This document shows, piece by piece, positions 12,109 through 24,000 of a stretch of 64,000 bases of DNA. The stretch comes from Asterias amurensis (taxonomy: Eukaryota; Echinodermata; Asteroidea; Forcipulatida; Asteriidae). The notes beneath the pieces are model-generated. The model had not been told where the DNA came from, did not search any database, and was given only the letters and a program-made list of their open reading frames with translations. The stretch is taken from positions 28,064,501 through 28,128,500 of the forward strand of contig NC_092650.1 in NCBI RefSeq assembly GCF_032118995.1, in the 5' to 3' direction. The position numbers and the translations under genes were made by a program. Each line of letters starts with the position of its first letter. Positions within the stretch are counted from its first letter, which is position 1.

Positions 12109-15100
12109 GTAAGCGGGAAGAAGGTCCACACAAACGCTTCAACCGTTTCAGACTGCAAAAATGAACACATATTGAACGTATGTAAATAGCCCTATGTGTC
12201 CCCTCCCTCCTAATACTATGACTACTCCTCTGTGCTATACACAATACGTTCATATTCTACACAGTCACTGTATAGTACAACACGAAAGTGAAAGGCCGAC
12301 CGCCATAAAAATCTATGCGCGAATCTGGCACAATCGTATAATATTACAACTTTCAATTATAATAAATTGATTTCCTTCTATTTTTTTTAATCAAGCTCGC
12401 AGAAACAAAATATATAAAAGTGTTACCTATTGGGCATCTAGTAACACGGGATTTCGTTTGGCTCATAGTAATCTGTGTATGGTTACAGGTGCAGAGGGCA
12501 GCGAAGCTCATACTGATTCAAAATGGCGGATGGGAGTAGGCTTTGCAGACTAAGCTCGAAGGTTTCAAATTACCCATTGCATAAAGCTTTATAAGACTGT
12601 TTTCTCAGGAAAAAGAATTACATTGGATGTTATGACATGATTAGCTCCACATCCACTGCAATAGCATTGCTGTATATTATAATGACCACTTTTCAGTCAT
12701 CAAATTAGTGAACTGCCTCTTTTTGTTGTGTAGCTGTTGTTTTACTTTACAGGCGCGTCAGTGTCCCAAATGACGACCACAGTGTATCTATTCCCGTTCA
12801 TAATATCGGTCAATTTTTGCATTTTTACCTGAGTGCGCTTTTTAAAACTCGTATAGTATTCACCGTTATTGGACTTGCTTGCCATTCAGTCGATCGATTC
12901 AAGGGCTACTACTTATAGGCATAATTGGAATAGTTGTTTGTTTCTTCTGGGGAAATATTTGGCAAACTTGACTGTAAATCCGACTGCGTTCGCACTTTAT
13001 GTTACTGTGTCACCTGATCTATAGTTCCTTAAGTACGAAACACTTTCGTTGCCCAACTATTATGTAGTCCGGGTTTCATATAACTTGGTTGTTGAATGAG
13101 AACATGTTTTTGCAAATCGTTTACTTTTTTATTTATTTCGGACCTTTCGTATGCGTTTGATTGTATTTTTTATCTGTAATTTCTTTGTTGTTTCTTTGTT
13201 AAGAGAACCTATTAGTTGCTGCTATACTGTTCATGTTTTCTGTTTACTGTGAACACCAAAAACAAAAATGTATTTTGTATAAAGGGAGCCTAGGCCTATA
13301 ACTTAGGAAATACTGTCGTCATCATTTTATGGATAGTTTACAATAGGCCTTAATATTAATACCAGCAGATTTAATTGCAGTTTATAATATTATTACATAT
13401 GATGACATTGGACATCACAATATTTTTTATTATAACGAGGCCTTGCAAATAATTTAAAATTACATAAAAAATGTAGTCAACTGATACCTGCACATATTTT
13501 GTATAGGCGTTTAATGTCGGGTTATGTACAAACATTCGTGGACATTAAAATGGGATAAAATTATTTTAAAAATATAATTTAAGAAGTATCTTTACAACAT
13601 GCAGTATTGTCTATTGCATTATGTGTACGTTGTGCCAGCAAACCTTCCAGCAGCTACAGTCCTATAAGTGATATAATCAACTCCTATTTGTTTTCATAGC
13701 TTTGTCTTTCAGGATGGTAAACATTGTGTTTTCTTCCCTAAGCTCTGTTACTGTATTTATTATTATAAGACAGTGCCAAGTCAATTCCAATTTGATTAAG
13801 ACGCGTTATAAGACACGAGACAGTGTCTCCAGGGTCTTTTCGAGAAGGATAAAGCTCGCCGATGTAGTCCGGAAATTCCGAAAGTACAGTAGAGCGGTAT
13901 ATTCAACCACAGCTCACCGGAGTGTGATATTCAAATATCCGGAATGGAACATCATATTCCGGCCAGATCGTTGATCAAGCCGCAGTTTTTGGTCGCCTGT
14001 GCGTCTTTTGATAATTTTATCAACAGGCTAGGTTCTGTACAACACTCACATCTTCGAACCTCAGAGCATAAAATCAAGATTAGTTACGCACACGTCGACG
14101 GGGTATAATATAGTTTTCCGTGATTGTAATAAATTTGAAAGTGAAAACTATAAAGCTTCAATTTTGAGAATCGTCCAAATAGCAAAGACTGGGCGGCACT
14201 GGCACGGGTTCTCCCGACATAAGTACCTCATTAAGCCTATGAGAAAGACTCTGCTAGGGTCGAAAAGTCAGGCCATTAAACTTGTTTTCTGCTTTTGTTT
14301 GATTGATTATACTAACACATTGAAGGATTGCCTACACAGCTATCATCACCTTCAGAAGGTCTTGGGGGAGAGGGACTTTAATATTTTATTAGCTGAGGTT
14401 GCTTTGAGTTCCATAAGCAACTTTGCCTTCGACGGGTTTTGACAAAAACCATGCCGAAAAATTTGCCCGTTAAGTTTTCAAAGCACTAATGGGCCTATCC
14501 TGCTTGAACAATTTATTGAATTTTCGATACCAGCAACACCTTATTTAGAAGAATTTTTTGAGATATGGCAACATAATAATAAGTCTTGGTTCCAGTCGGT
14601 CATCAGGCAATGGGTCTCACAAACAACATTTTGCCCCAGAAAGACGTTAAAGAAACACTATATAGGCTAATCGTAAATAATATACCCTGGAACGTGCTGA
14701 AACTCCTGACGTATCGAGCCAAACAATCTGGCCAACCTGAGAGTTACTGATTATGGGAATTAAGATTCATCTTAATTTGGAATATTGAATAGAAGAGACA
14801 CACACGGCAACAACGGGCTACAAAAGATGCACCGTCGTACTTGGGTCAAAGCCTTTATTTCAATACTCTATTCACGATGCTGTCAGCGGTGTGATGTAGG
14901 GGGGGGGGGGCCGGTGGGGGGGGGGGGGTGATAATCGTGGGCAGTGTTGGGTATCTCTCTTTATCATTCTAAAACAAAGTGTTCTCTTTAGTCTGAGGTG
15001 AGGTATGGGAGACGGGCAATGGGATGTATTCCTTAGTAACAAACGAAAACCGTAGCAGGTCTTTTAAGATGATATCTCTTTAACATAAAACCTTTTAACA

Positions 15101-16080
15101 GGGTGACTTCATGTCTTAATCAATTTGCCCATCAGCAGACACCAGGTCTGTTCTTACATCAACGTGTTGATGATAACCTCTCAAGATGGTACTTCGCTCG
15201 ATCTGTTGATAAACTCTAGTGCTTTACATCAAGACGCTGTTGAAGGAATGTCCTCTTAGTTTGATCTAAGAAGAAGAAACTAGGGTTGGACTGAATAATG
15301 CATGGAGGTCAGTGTGGGTGAGGTACGCCTAGTAAGTGCCGTCAGGAGTGGGTCTTGCATTATTGCTCTTCTTAAAGGGTTATTTTGCCTTCCAGGTTGA
15401 AATGAAAAATTATATATAGAATCTGAAAACTTGCTTGTTTTAAATTAATACAACTGTAGCTGAGTAAATATTTGTCAACCGTTGTTGTTTGTTGGGGTGT
15501 TGGGGTGATGGTTTGTTTGTTTATTTATTTATTTGTTTGGCTGTATGTTTGTTTGTTTGTTGGTTTGTAAATTTAAACATGATAGTTGTCTCTTGAGGCA
15601 AAACGTACAAATAATAAAACTCGACGTAACCATAATAACCATCTGCGCCCGGCTGAAACCTCAATAATAATTCTTTATCCCCGATGCATTTATTAAATCA
15701 ATTAAATGCATGTCACTTCTTTGTGTATGATATTAATACACATCCTACCAAGCACAATTTAGGTTTCAATTTTATGCCAAGATGCGTTTTGTTTAATCTG
15801 AACTGAGTTACTGTCAACAAGCGTAAAATGTTATAATAGATTCACACGGGTTTAAAGTTGTGCATAAGAACACGTTATGATTTGATAACACGAGACTGCC
15901 TCGGACGAAATGATAAAATGCACCTCTTCCCCAGGGAGTCTACCCGCTGTCATGGTGATATTTCAACCTCTAATCCAATTATTCCCACTCTATACCCTTT
16001 ATCTCGGGGAATATTCCTGTAAAAAAAATGAGGGAAACGCTGAGTGATGTTTTGTCTAGAAAATGCCGCTCTCCAACTTC
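12109..16080. other. Noncoding DNA between alternative first exons
   Basis: No gene is supported. Two short open frames (13702-13974 and 14164-14442) lack homologous features that I recognise. A retroelement-like motif (GACTCTGCTAGGGTCGAAAA) is at 14248, a double G-tract at 14898 and GTTT/ATTT simple repeats at about 15480-15570. Confidence 0.5.
14898..14929 (+). repeat. Interrupted poly-G tract
   Basis: About 12 G, then CCGGT, then about 13 G. This could form a G-quadruplex. It is also a place where assembly length may be unreliable. Confidence 0.7.
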
Positions 16081-16092
16081 CGGATCAGAATT

Positions 16093-16268
16093 GACCGGGA
16101 TTCTGGGCCCCAAGGGGTCTGACCCATTTCTAGGTCAGGTTGACCCGGAAACTAGTTAAAAATGTATCAGATCATGCGTCAGTTTGACCCATGGTTTGGT
16201 CATTTGGTCATACTGACCCTGAAATGGTTCAGTCTTGAATGGAACCGGAATCCAGGTCAAATTTGACC
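16093..16268. promoter_or_regulatory. Cluster of GGTCA/TGACC half-sites, including two palindromes
   Basis: AGGTCAGGTTGACCC at 16132-16146 matches the inverted-repeat, 3-base-spaced form of a steroid receptor element with one mismatch. GGTCAAATTTGACC at 16255-16268 is a perfect palindrome. Further TGACC or GGTCA half-sites lie between them. The cluster is about 1.7 kb upstream of exon 1B. The sites are visible. A regulatory role is inference, and a decayed tandem repeat explains them equally well. Confidence 0.3.
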
Positions 16269-17010
16269 AAGGAATTTATTTTGAGTATGAGTCAAGAGAA
16301 AGGGATTGGAACACAAATGGGTTTGTTCTTAAAAACTCAACATTATATAAAGTGTTCTTTATTGGTGACTTATAACTCACTTTGTTAAAGATAGAACATT
16401 TGTTTTGCAAAATGAATTGCTCAATGGCTGTATGCTTCGAGATAATGATGTAAATGTAGCCTACCAGTGAACGTTTGGTGGTTGGTTGGTTACTAAAGTT
16501 CTTTACATGCTTTAAATTATTTTTAGGGTCATGTAGACAGAAGTTACAACACTCAAAATTGTAGGACATCTCGATAAGAATATGCCAGAAGATTTGTTTG
16601 TTATGACATTGGTACCTTTTATGACAACAAATTTTCATTGCAGAGTTGGTAACCTTTTTCTTCTTAATGAGTGGGCTATAAGACAATACCATTGATATGG
16701 ATTTAGGGCATTGTATATGGGGAAAGCTACAGCTCAAGCTCCTTAAACCCCATGGGAAGAAACAATCATCACCAAGGTGATACAATATCCATAGTAATAT
16801 TTTAAGTGCCTAAAGCACATGCAATAGCAGATTATGAAAATTCTCGGAAAATGATGAAGGAGATGTGAATAGAAACCGAGACTTAGTTTACCATCTTAAG
16901 AATGAAACCAAAATGTCTGCCTGCTTAATCCGGAACCAAACAAGGAAGTAAAACAACCAACCAACCCAATCATTCAGCGTGGTTTGTAAACATTGTTAGT
17001 TATTGCATAA

Positions 17011-17075
17011 AATACTGGGGTCCAGACTGCAAGACTTGCAATCACAAGGTTGTGGGTTCAAATCCCCACGCTAAT
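17011..17075 (+). repeat. tRNA-like SINE remnant
   Basis: A pol III B-box match, GGTTCAAATCC at 17055-17065, sits in a stem-like GTGGG...CCCAC context. It is preceded by a degenerate anticodon-arm-like CAAGACTTGCAATCAC. No acceptor stem pairs, so it is not a functional tRNA. Confidence 0.35.
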
Positions 17076-17868
17076 CGCTGATTCACAATGATTATAATGA
17101 GTAGGCCTATTGTCGTCTAGTTACTAAATCACAATTTATTGATTCGTGTAATTCCAAATCATCAGACTTTTCACTAATGTTTGAATAAGAGAGATTGGCT
17201 GTTGCAAGCTCTGTGTTTTTATTCCCTTATGGGAAGATCATCAAAACAAACAAACAAGCAGATACACACAAACAACGAAAAAAAACTCAAAAACAAACGA
17301 GCAAACTAACAAACAAACACAATAAAGCGCATTTATTGCTCGATATTGTTTTCTAATTCTGGGAGTTTTATTTAATACTACTTTGATATTAGTTTGTCTT
17401 CGTGAATGTTTACTTCACTGACAAATATATAATGATTTCTGCATTCAAAATATTTTGCATAAACAGCTTTAAATAACTTTTCAGTTGTTGGTACAAATTA
17501 CGGATTAAATTTGTATTTATTAAATCAACTCATCTGAACCACTTTACACAAATATTATTTTCTTTTCCCCACACTTTGGGAAAAAACAATCTGCTCTTTC
17601 TATTAAAAACCCCTCCATGTCATCTACAACGGTAAACCCAGTTCCATGTCATGTCATACATGTAATAGATACCACAAGTTATTAATAATTCCACTGCACA
17701 TAAACAGTATACCATTGCGTCAGTATAGCACACCCATTGTATACGGGTAATTATTCCTTGGCTGCTGGAGCGAGTCCTGTAGGCCTATATGAAACACATT
17801 GTGTAGAACTCAACATAATCACGCTGGTACACCATTGAGCTCGCTCACTCACTGCTCTTGCTCCTGCA

Positions 17869-17875
17869 TTATATA
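17869..17875 (+). promoter_or_regulatory. Possible TATA-like element for exon 1B
   Basis: TTATATA occurs about 75 bases before the exon 1B ATG. A start site some 30 bases downstream would leave a 5' UTR of roughly 45-50 bases. In AT-rich DNA this is weak evidence. Confidence 0.25.
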
Positions 17876-17948
17876 CACACCTACTGCAACATCGCAACGG
17901 GATTGTCATATTCCTTGGGATTTGGAAGAATTATTCTCAGCTGTAACC

Positions 17949-18069
17949 ATGTCGACAAAGAGAAGAATGTCTTATTATGATAACTTCCTCAAGAAGTACC
18001 CTAGTGCTGGCAAGTCCGATATGGATGCTGCAAAATTTAGCGAGATATGGCAGCATTATGATTCCAACA
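17949..18069 (+). CDS. SCGN: Exon 1B of the secretagogin-like gene
   Basis: It encodes residues 1-40 plus the first base of codon 41: a basic start MSTKRRMSY, the entering helix KFSEIWQHYDSN, and loop positions 1-3 of EF1. The donor is A|GTAAGT (phase 1). The ATG has A at -3. The reading frame stays open upstream to an ATG at 17799, but that extension is cysteine/threonine-rich and has no counterpart in exon 1A. Confidence 0.9.
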
Positions 18070-21000
18070 GTAAGTGCCATTACATTCATCAAAAATGCAA
18101 TATTTCATTCTATAGAATTATGAACCTTTATATACGACTCTTTCATGTTTATATCATTATACAATATTGTATGTAATGAACCACCTTGCAGCATGCAGAA
18201 TATAATCATCACTTCTATTTGTTGATATTATGATCCAATGTTTATATCAAAATGTGTTGCCTAGGATATCAACATCGCATAATTTGAATATTATAACATG
18301 ATTTTGTTTTATAAATCATTTGGCAGGTATGCACAGTAGCATGCAGAAAATGAGATGATACTGGAATAATCCTAGCATCTCCACTGGGTTTTTATTGAAT
18401 ATTATGCCAAAATAAAAACAATATTGTCGAAACTCGTTATTATTGTATTGCTGTGGCCATGTACTTATAATCGTTTGCGCGTACAGGGTGCGTCTAGATG
18501 AGTAATGCTACCTCCCCGTGTGTAGCCCCACTGCATAATGAATGAGTTGTCATAATGATATGTACAAGGTTAATACAACCAGTAATGAAGATAGTAATCA
18601 TGAAACGCGTTGGGTTTGGTAGGAATTTGAGATCTCATGGAGCATTTTTTCAAAAATGTTGATTTAAAGGTAGTGGACACTACTGGTAATTGTCAAAGAC
18701 TAGCCTTCACAGTTGATGTATCTCAACAAATGCATAAAATAACAAACCTGTGAAAATTTGAGCTCAATCGGTCATCGAAGTTGCGAGATAATAATGCTAG
18801 AAAAATAACCCTTGCCACACGAAGTTGTGTGCGTTAGATGGTTGATTTCGAGACCTCAAGCTCTAAATCTGAGGTCTCGAAATCAAATTCGTAGAAAATT
18901 ACTTCTTTCTCGAAAACTATGGCACTTCAGAGGGAGCCATTTCTCACAATGTTTTATACTCATCACGTCTCCCCATTACTCATCACCAAGAAAGGTTTTA
19001 TGCCAATAATTATTTTGAGTAATTACCAATAGTGTCCACTGCCTTTAAGCGATCGTTGTGTCAATGTTGTTTTATTGTGAGATGTATTTTTGTGATTGTT
19101 CAACACATGATGTAATCGTATCTAACTGTATTGTTAAGCAATACATAATTGACATGCAAACATTATAATTGAATGTTTACGAAGGCATTGGTTAATTTAT
19201 TAGTTTAATGTGTTCTTTTTAATATTCATCTGCTTATCTATTATTATCATTATTTTGATTTACCTTTGATTCGCATAGTGTCATTTCATTTATTGTTGAG
19301 GTCGGTGAGGGCCAAGGGACAGGTTGACCTTGACATTGAGTTAATAACAAACATGACATAACGGATGGATTACAGATGCAAGGAGATTGAAGTAATGTTA
19401 ATAAAAGTTGATTGAAGACGTCTCCAAACATGGAGACAACAGACAGTCTAGAGCAACATTATGGGTTTCTATATTTGTTTATTATTATCACCTTTGTTAA
19501 CCTTTCTTGATGAAAGAAAATTGTGGGGTTAACCCTACAATGTGAAAATACCCACAAGTACATTTCCTATACCTAAAAATCATCCTTTGGGCATTAAGAC
19601 AAACGGACAGATATAGACAGACAGACGAGTTATAATCTATAGGGGATCGATTGTATTGCCTTTCTGAGTGTCATGGCATGATGGCTTTTTATCATTATGG
19701 CCTTCATTAGTTTGTAACAATGTACAGCGTGTATTCGGAGCGCCAATATCTGTTTCCGACACTCATTGATGAAGTGTTATTAGACCTTGACAACCGGTTA
19801 TTGAACCTCGCCGCCCTAGTATGGGGTGTTTCAAGGAGCACGACCACACCCTAAAAGACCCGTTATTGAACCGGTCCACCCTTTTGAATGACCACACCTT
19901 GATAATGATGCATTGTTGAACTTCTCCACCCTATAGTTCGGGGATGTTGAGATGGCTGGATGAGATCGCGGAACTGAAATGAGTCAGTTTAGGTCTCGGA
20001 ATCTTAGACCGATTGTTCGATTTTTGGGTTAAACTACCAGAGTGGACGAACTCTAACTCTAACACATTGTGTGATTGAACAAGACAGGATACACCACGCA
20101 ATAAGGACTACAAATCCACCAGACCCTAAAGGCAGAACTCGAGACTAGCTACAAGGCATGATGTATGCCTTACCGCCAACAGACAAACAACTGTTAAATT
20201 CATCAGCTTCAAAGTGTCTTGGACAGCGTCTTGGCCTCGTTATAGTCTTCCATAATAAACAGGGATCGCTCCGTGTAAGGTCCGCAGATGGGTGTCAAGT
20301 TATTACAGTCTTTGGGAATTTATCTTGATTGCTTTCTTTTTCTTCCTTAACCAAGCAAATAAATAAACTTGCAGTACTTTTGCGGAAATCTTTTGCGGAA
20401 GACAATGTCATGACTCTAAGTGGTATAAATTATACCTCAAAGACGTTTTAATTATTAAAAGCACTTTAAATGTTTCAATACAATTTGAAAAGGTACATAA
20501 AAGCAGACGATTTGTATACATTTAAAGATATACAGATTATCACGAGCTATAAAAAGTATTGAAAATAATGACTGCTTCAAAATTCATGAATTACAATGAT
20601 AAAACAAAGAGCTACTACCAGCATTATATAGCTATGTTGTATACAGACTAATCTGAGTGGTTTGTGTTGTGTAACAATGCCCGTGATGGGTTGGCTAACG
20701 TGTTTATTGCGGTGCCTTTATCATGCAGAGTACCGCGATGCATGAAGCAGCAGGCTTCGAGTTAGACCTATATTATAGGACTCTTCCTCTGTACACAGAT
20801 ACTGTAGGGCTAGCTTCGAGTATACTTTTACCTTCAAAGGGTGACAGTGACATATTGAATGCTCCAAAGCTCATTACTAAGATGGATGAGCTCAGGTGGC
20901 TGCATGAAACTCAAACTCAACATCTTTTTATTGTGGGCGTTATTATATTTCAAAGCACGGGACTCATATACCAGTATTATCACTTGGTGTATCCAAACAT

Positions 21001-24000
21001 ATGCATAAAATAACAATTCTGTGGAAATTTGGGCTCATTGAAGATGCAAGACATTAGTGATAGATAAAACATTTTTGCACACATCTGTGTACTTTCAGAT
21101 GCCTGAGAAGTCTTTCAGGTGGTCTTAAAGGTGGTACTGTTTTAGATGTTACACAGTGAAGTATTGCATATAGATCGATCACAAAGCATCAAATGACAAA
21201 CTGCCTGCAACAACGCACCATTAAGCCTAAGGGCTAAAACCGCAAAGAGAAAAACGAGAGCAAATTATGAAAATTAGTAATTGCAAACCCATTCGTGTCA
21301 AATACTCATGGTATCCATGGGTACACTCCTATCACATTGGTGATTGGACTAGAATGTGATTTAGATGCAGATGTCATTGATTTACCAGATGGTATCCTTC
21401 TGAAGATTTTTGGCGCCATCGTTTATAGAACAATTTGGTTTTGTTTAACCGACAATTTACTTGTTTCATAGTTTTAGTTGTAAAACACAAGAGTTCAAAA
21501 ATCCCCAAAGTTGTGAGATTGTGCAAGTTTTGTTTGCAGATATTGTTTGTCAATTTCTTGTAGATAAGGAGAGGTTTGCGGTAGCACTATGTGTAACTCT
21601 CTTTTGAGTAGTGTTGGTTCTGAGAAGAGCCGGTGGTCAACACCTCGACGTTTCGATCAGTATGCTCTGATCGTCTTCATGAGAAACGTTGAGTTGTCAA
21701 CCACCGGTTTTTTTCTACTGGAGATACATAGTGCAACTGCCAACCTCATCGGATTATCTCCCAATATGCAACATTTTAAACCGTGTAGCGAGTAGGACAG
21801 TATGAAGTATTACTACACTTTGATGAACTCTTACGATGCTTATAAGATATTGTTGGCAAATATCAAATTTCAATTTGCATCCAATCCCGCCAGAATCTTC
21901 TCAAATTTCATTCTAAGTTGAGGATGTGCCTAAAAGATTTTCGTCTGAAAGGAGCATGAGATGCTTTTTGGTCTCTGAGATGAAATTGAAGAAACTTCTT
22001 CGAAACACTGAAGTTAAACAGCCGCCGAAGATTGGGATTATCAGTTTGAAATCGATCTCATCAGTCTACTACGTGGGTCAATATATCGGCAAAGTATTGA
22101 TTACGCGTTGAGAGTATAAACTTACAGGTTTATTTTAGGCGAACAAATTGCAAGAGAATTGATTTAGTAATGACAACTTTGTTTAAAGCCATTGGACCTT
22201 TTCGGTAAACAGTATTGTCCAAGGCCCACACTTCGTGTATCACACCTTCTATATAAAATCAAAAACCTGTGAAAATTTAGACCCAATCGGTCATCGGAGT
22301 CGGGAGAAAGTAACGGGAAAACCCACTCTTAATTGTTTCCGCACGTTTCGCCGTGTCATGACATGTGTTTAAAATAAATCCGTATTGATATTGTTTTACT
22401 TTTTTCTCAAAAAGTAAAGCATTTCATGTAATAATATTTCAAGAGAAGTCTTTCACCATCACATTCTGTAAACCCTGTAAGTTATTTGTAAATCTGTGAA
22501 CTTTTATTAAAAGGGTCCAATGGCTTTAACTATGATTTTAATTCATCTCTAAACTAGACCCTCAGACAGAGGCATTGATCTATAATAATATATTAACAGT
22601 ACAGTATTAAACAACGAACACATTCATTAAAAATGCAAGCTCTCTTATGTGCTTACACCATAATAATTTGCACAAAATAAAGGCAAAATATATCCAGCAC
22701 ATTAAAGAAGAGGTTGTTGGTTCGAATCCCACTCCAGTACTTGTTTATGTTCAACCCTAATTTCTTTTAAATTTACCCAGAGATTCCCCTTGTAGTTTAT
22801 CATTTCCAAAATAAACCGTTAAAAACCACTACATGAATAACTTTACTTTTTTAAGGTCATGGCTTAATTTTGAGTGGAATTCAAGTGGATATAATTGAAC
22901 TAAAACTATACCAGCATTTTGTGGAATTTCGGATCAATATTATGTGTCTGAGTGGATATAAGTCGTTTCTATAGCAATGCAACTTTAAAGCCATTGGACC
23001 CTTTCGGTACAGAAAAATAAAAAAAGTTCACAGATTTACAAATAATTTACAGGGTTTACAGAAGGTAATGGTGAAAGACTTCTCTTGAAATATTAGTCCA
23101 TGAAATGCTTTACTTTTTGAGAAAACGGTAGAACAATATAAATTCTCGTTAACGAGAGTTACGGATTTGTTATAAACACATGTCATGACACGGCGAAACG
23201 CGCGAAAACAAGAGTGGGTTTTCCCCGTTATTTTCTCCCGACTCCGATGACCGATTGAGCCTAAATTTCCACAGGATTGTTATTTTATATATAAGTTGTG
23301 ATACACGAAGTGTGGGCCTTGGACAATACTGTTCACCGAAAGTGTATAATGGCTTTAACGAGTACATGTACACTATGGGCTTGTTATTAAACGTGAATTT
23401 TTGTCTTGTGCATTACATTTTCATTTTAAGATTAATTTTGTGTTGGGTGAAATTGCATGCAATGTTTAATGTATTCACAAATAAAATGTTTATAATGGTC
23501 CATGGTTATCAAGTCCATGCACTCAAATTGAGTTCAAGTTTTGATCCGAAAGAAATATGTGTTTTTTCCCCCTTTTTTTCGAACGAATTTTGACAGATGA
23601 TGGAATTGTGCCTAACATTTAGGCACACGTGAAGGAGAAAAGAGTGATTGGTGAATAAACGGCAGACGAAACACAACAATTGTTGTTTTATTGTAGTTTG
23701 TAAACAAACTTAATTTAAAAAACAAAAAGTACAAACTCGAATTGCGTGCCTAAATGTTTATGGAAATATTGAAATTAATATTTAATTCCTCTTTTCAAAA
23801 AACAGTATGGTTTGCGAAATTGGTGAATTAAATTTAATGCAACCAAAGAGTTGATACTGGCAATTTTACAAGGCTGCTATGAATGTTTAATTTGCTAATT
23901 ATTTAGCAGTATACAATCATTTCTAATATAATAGAAATGTCACAATTGCAAAAAGTGCATTAGGAAGTAAATGAAGAATATATCCTGAATGACACTGCTT

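Noticed and set aside
16276..16785. 169-codon minus-strand open frame, the longest uninterrupted one in the window
   Set aside because: No recognisable domain, unremarkable composition for AT-rich DNA and no flanking gene signals; chance is sufficient. Conservation in a relative would reopen it.
17799..17948. Upstream in-frame ATG extending exon 1B by 50 residues
   Set aside because: The extension has no counterpart in exon 1A or in the secretagogin family, and the 17949 ATG has a better context and matches the exon 1A start.
6561..17948. A complete tandem duplicate of the secretagogin-like gene downstream of exon 1A
   Set aside because: No sequence encoding a second SGYIDDEG-type exon 2 or any later EF-hand exon is visible before 25064.
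17011..22729. B-box sequences that might mark extra tRNA genes (17055, 22719)
   Set aside because: No acceptor stem or complete cloverleaf can be formed around them.
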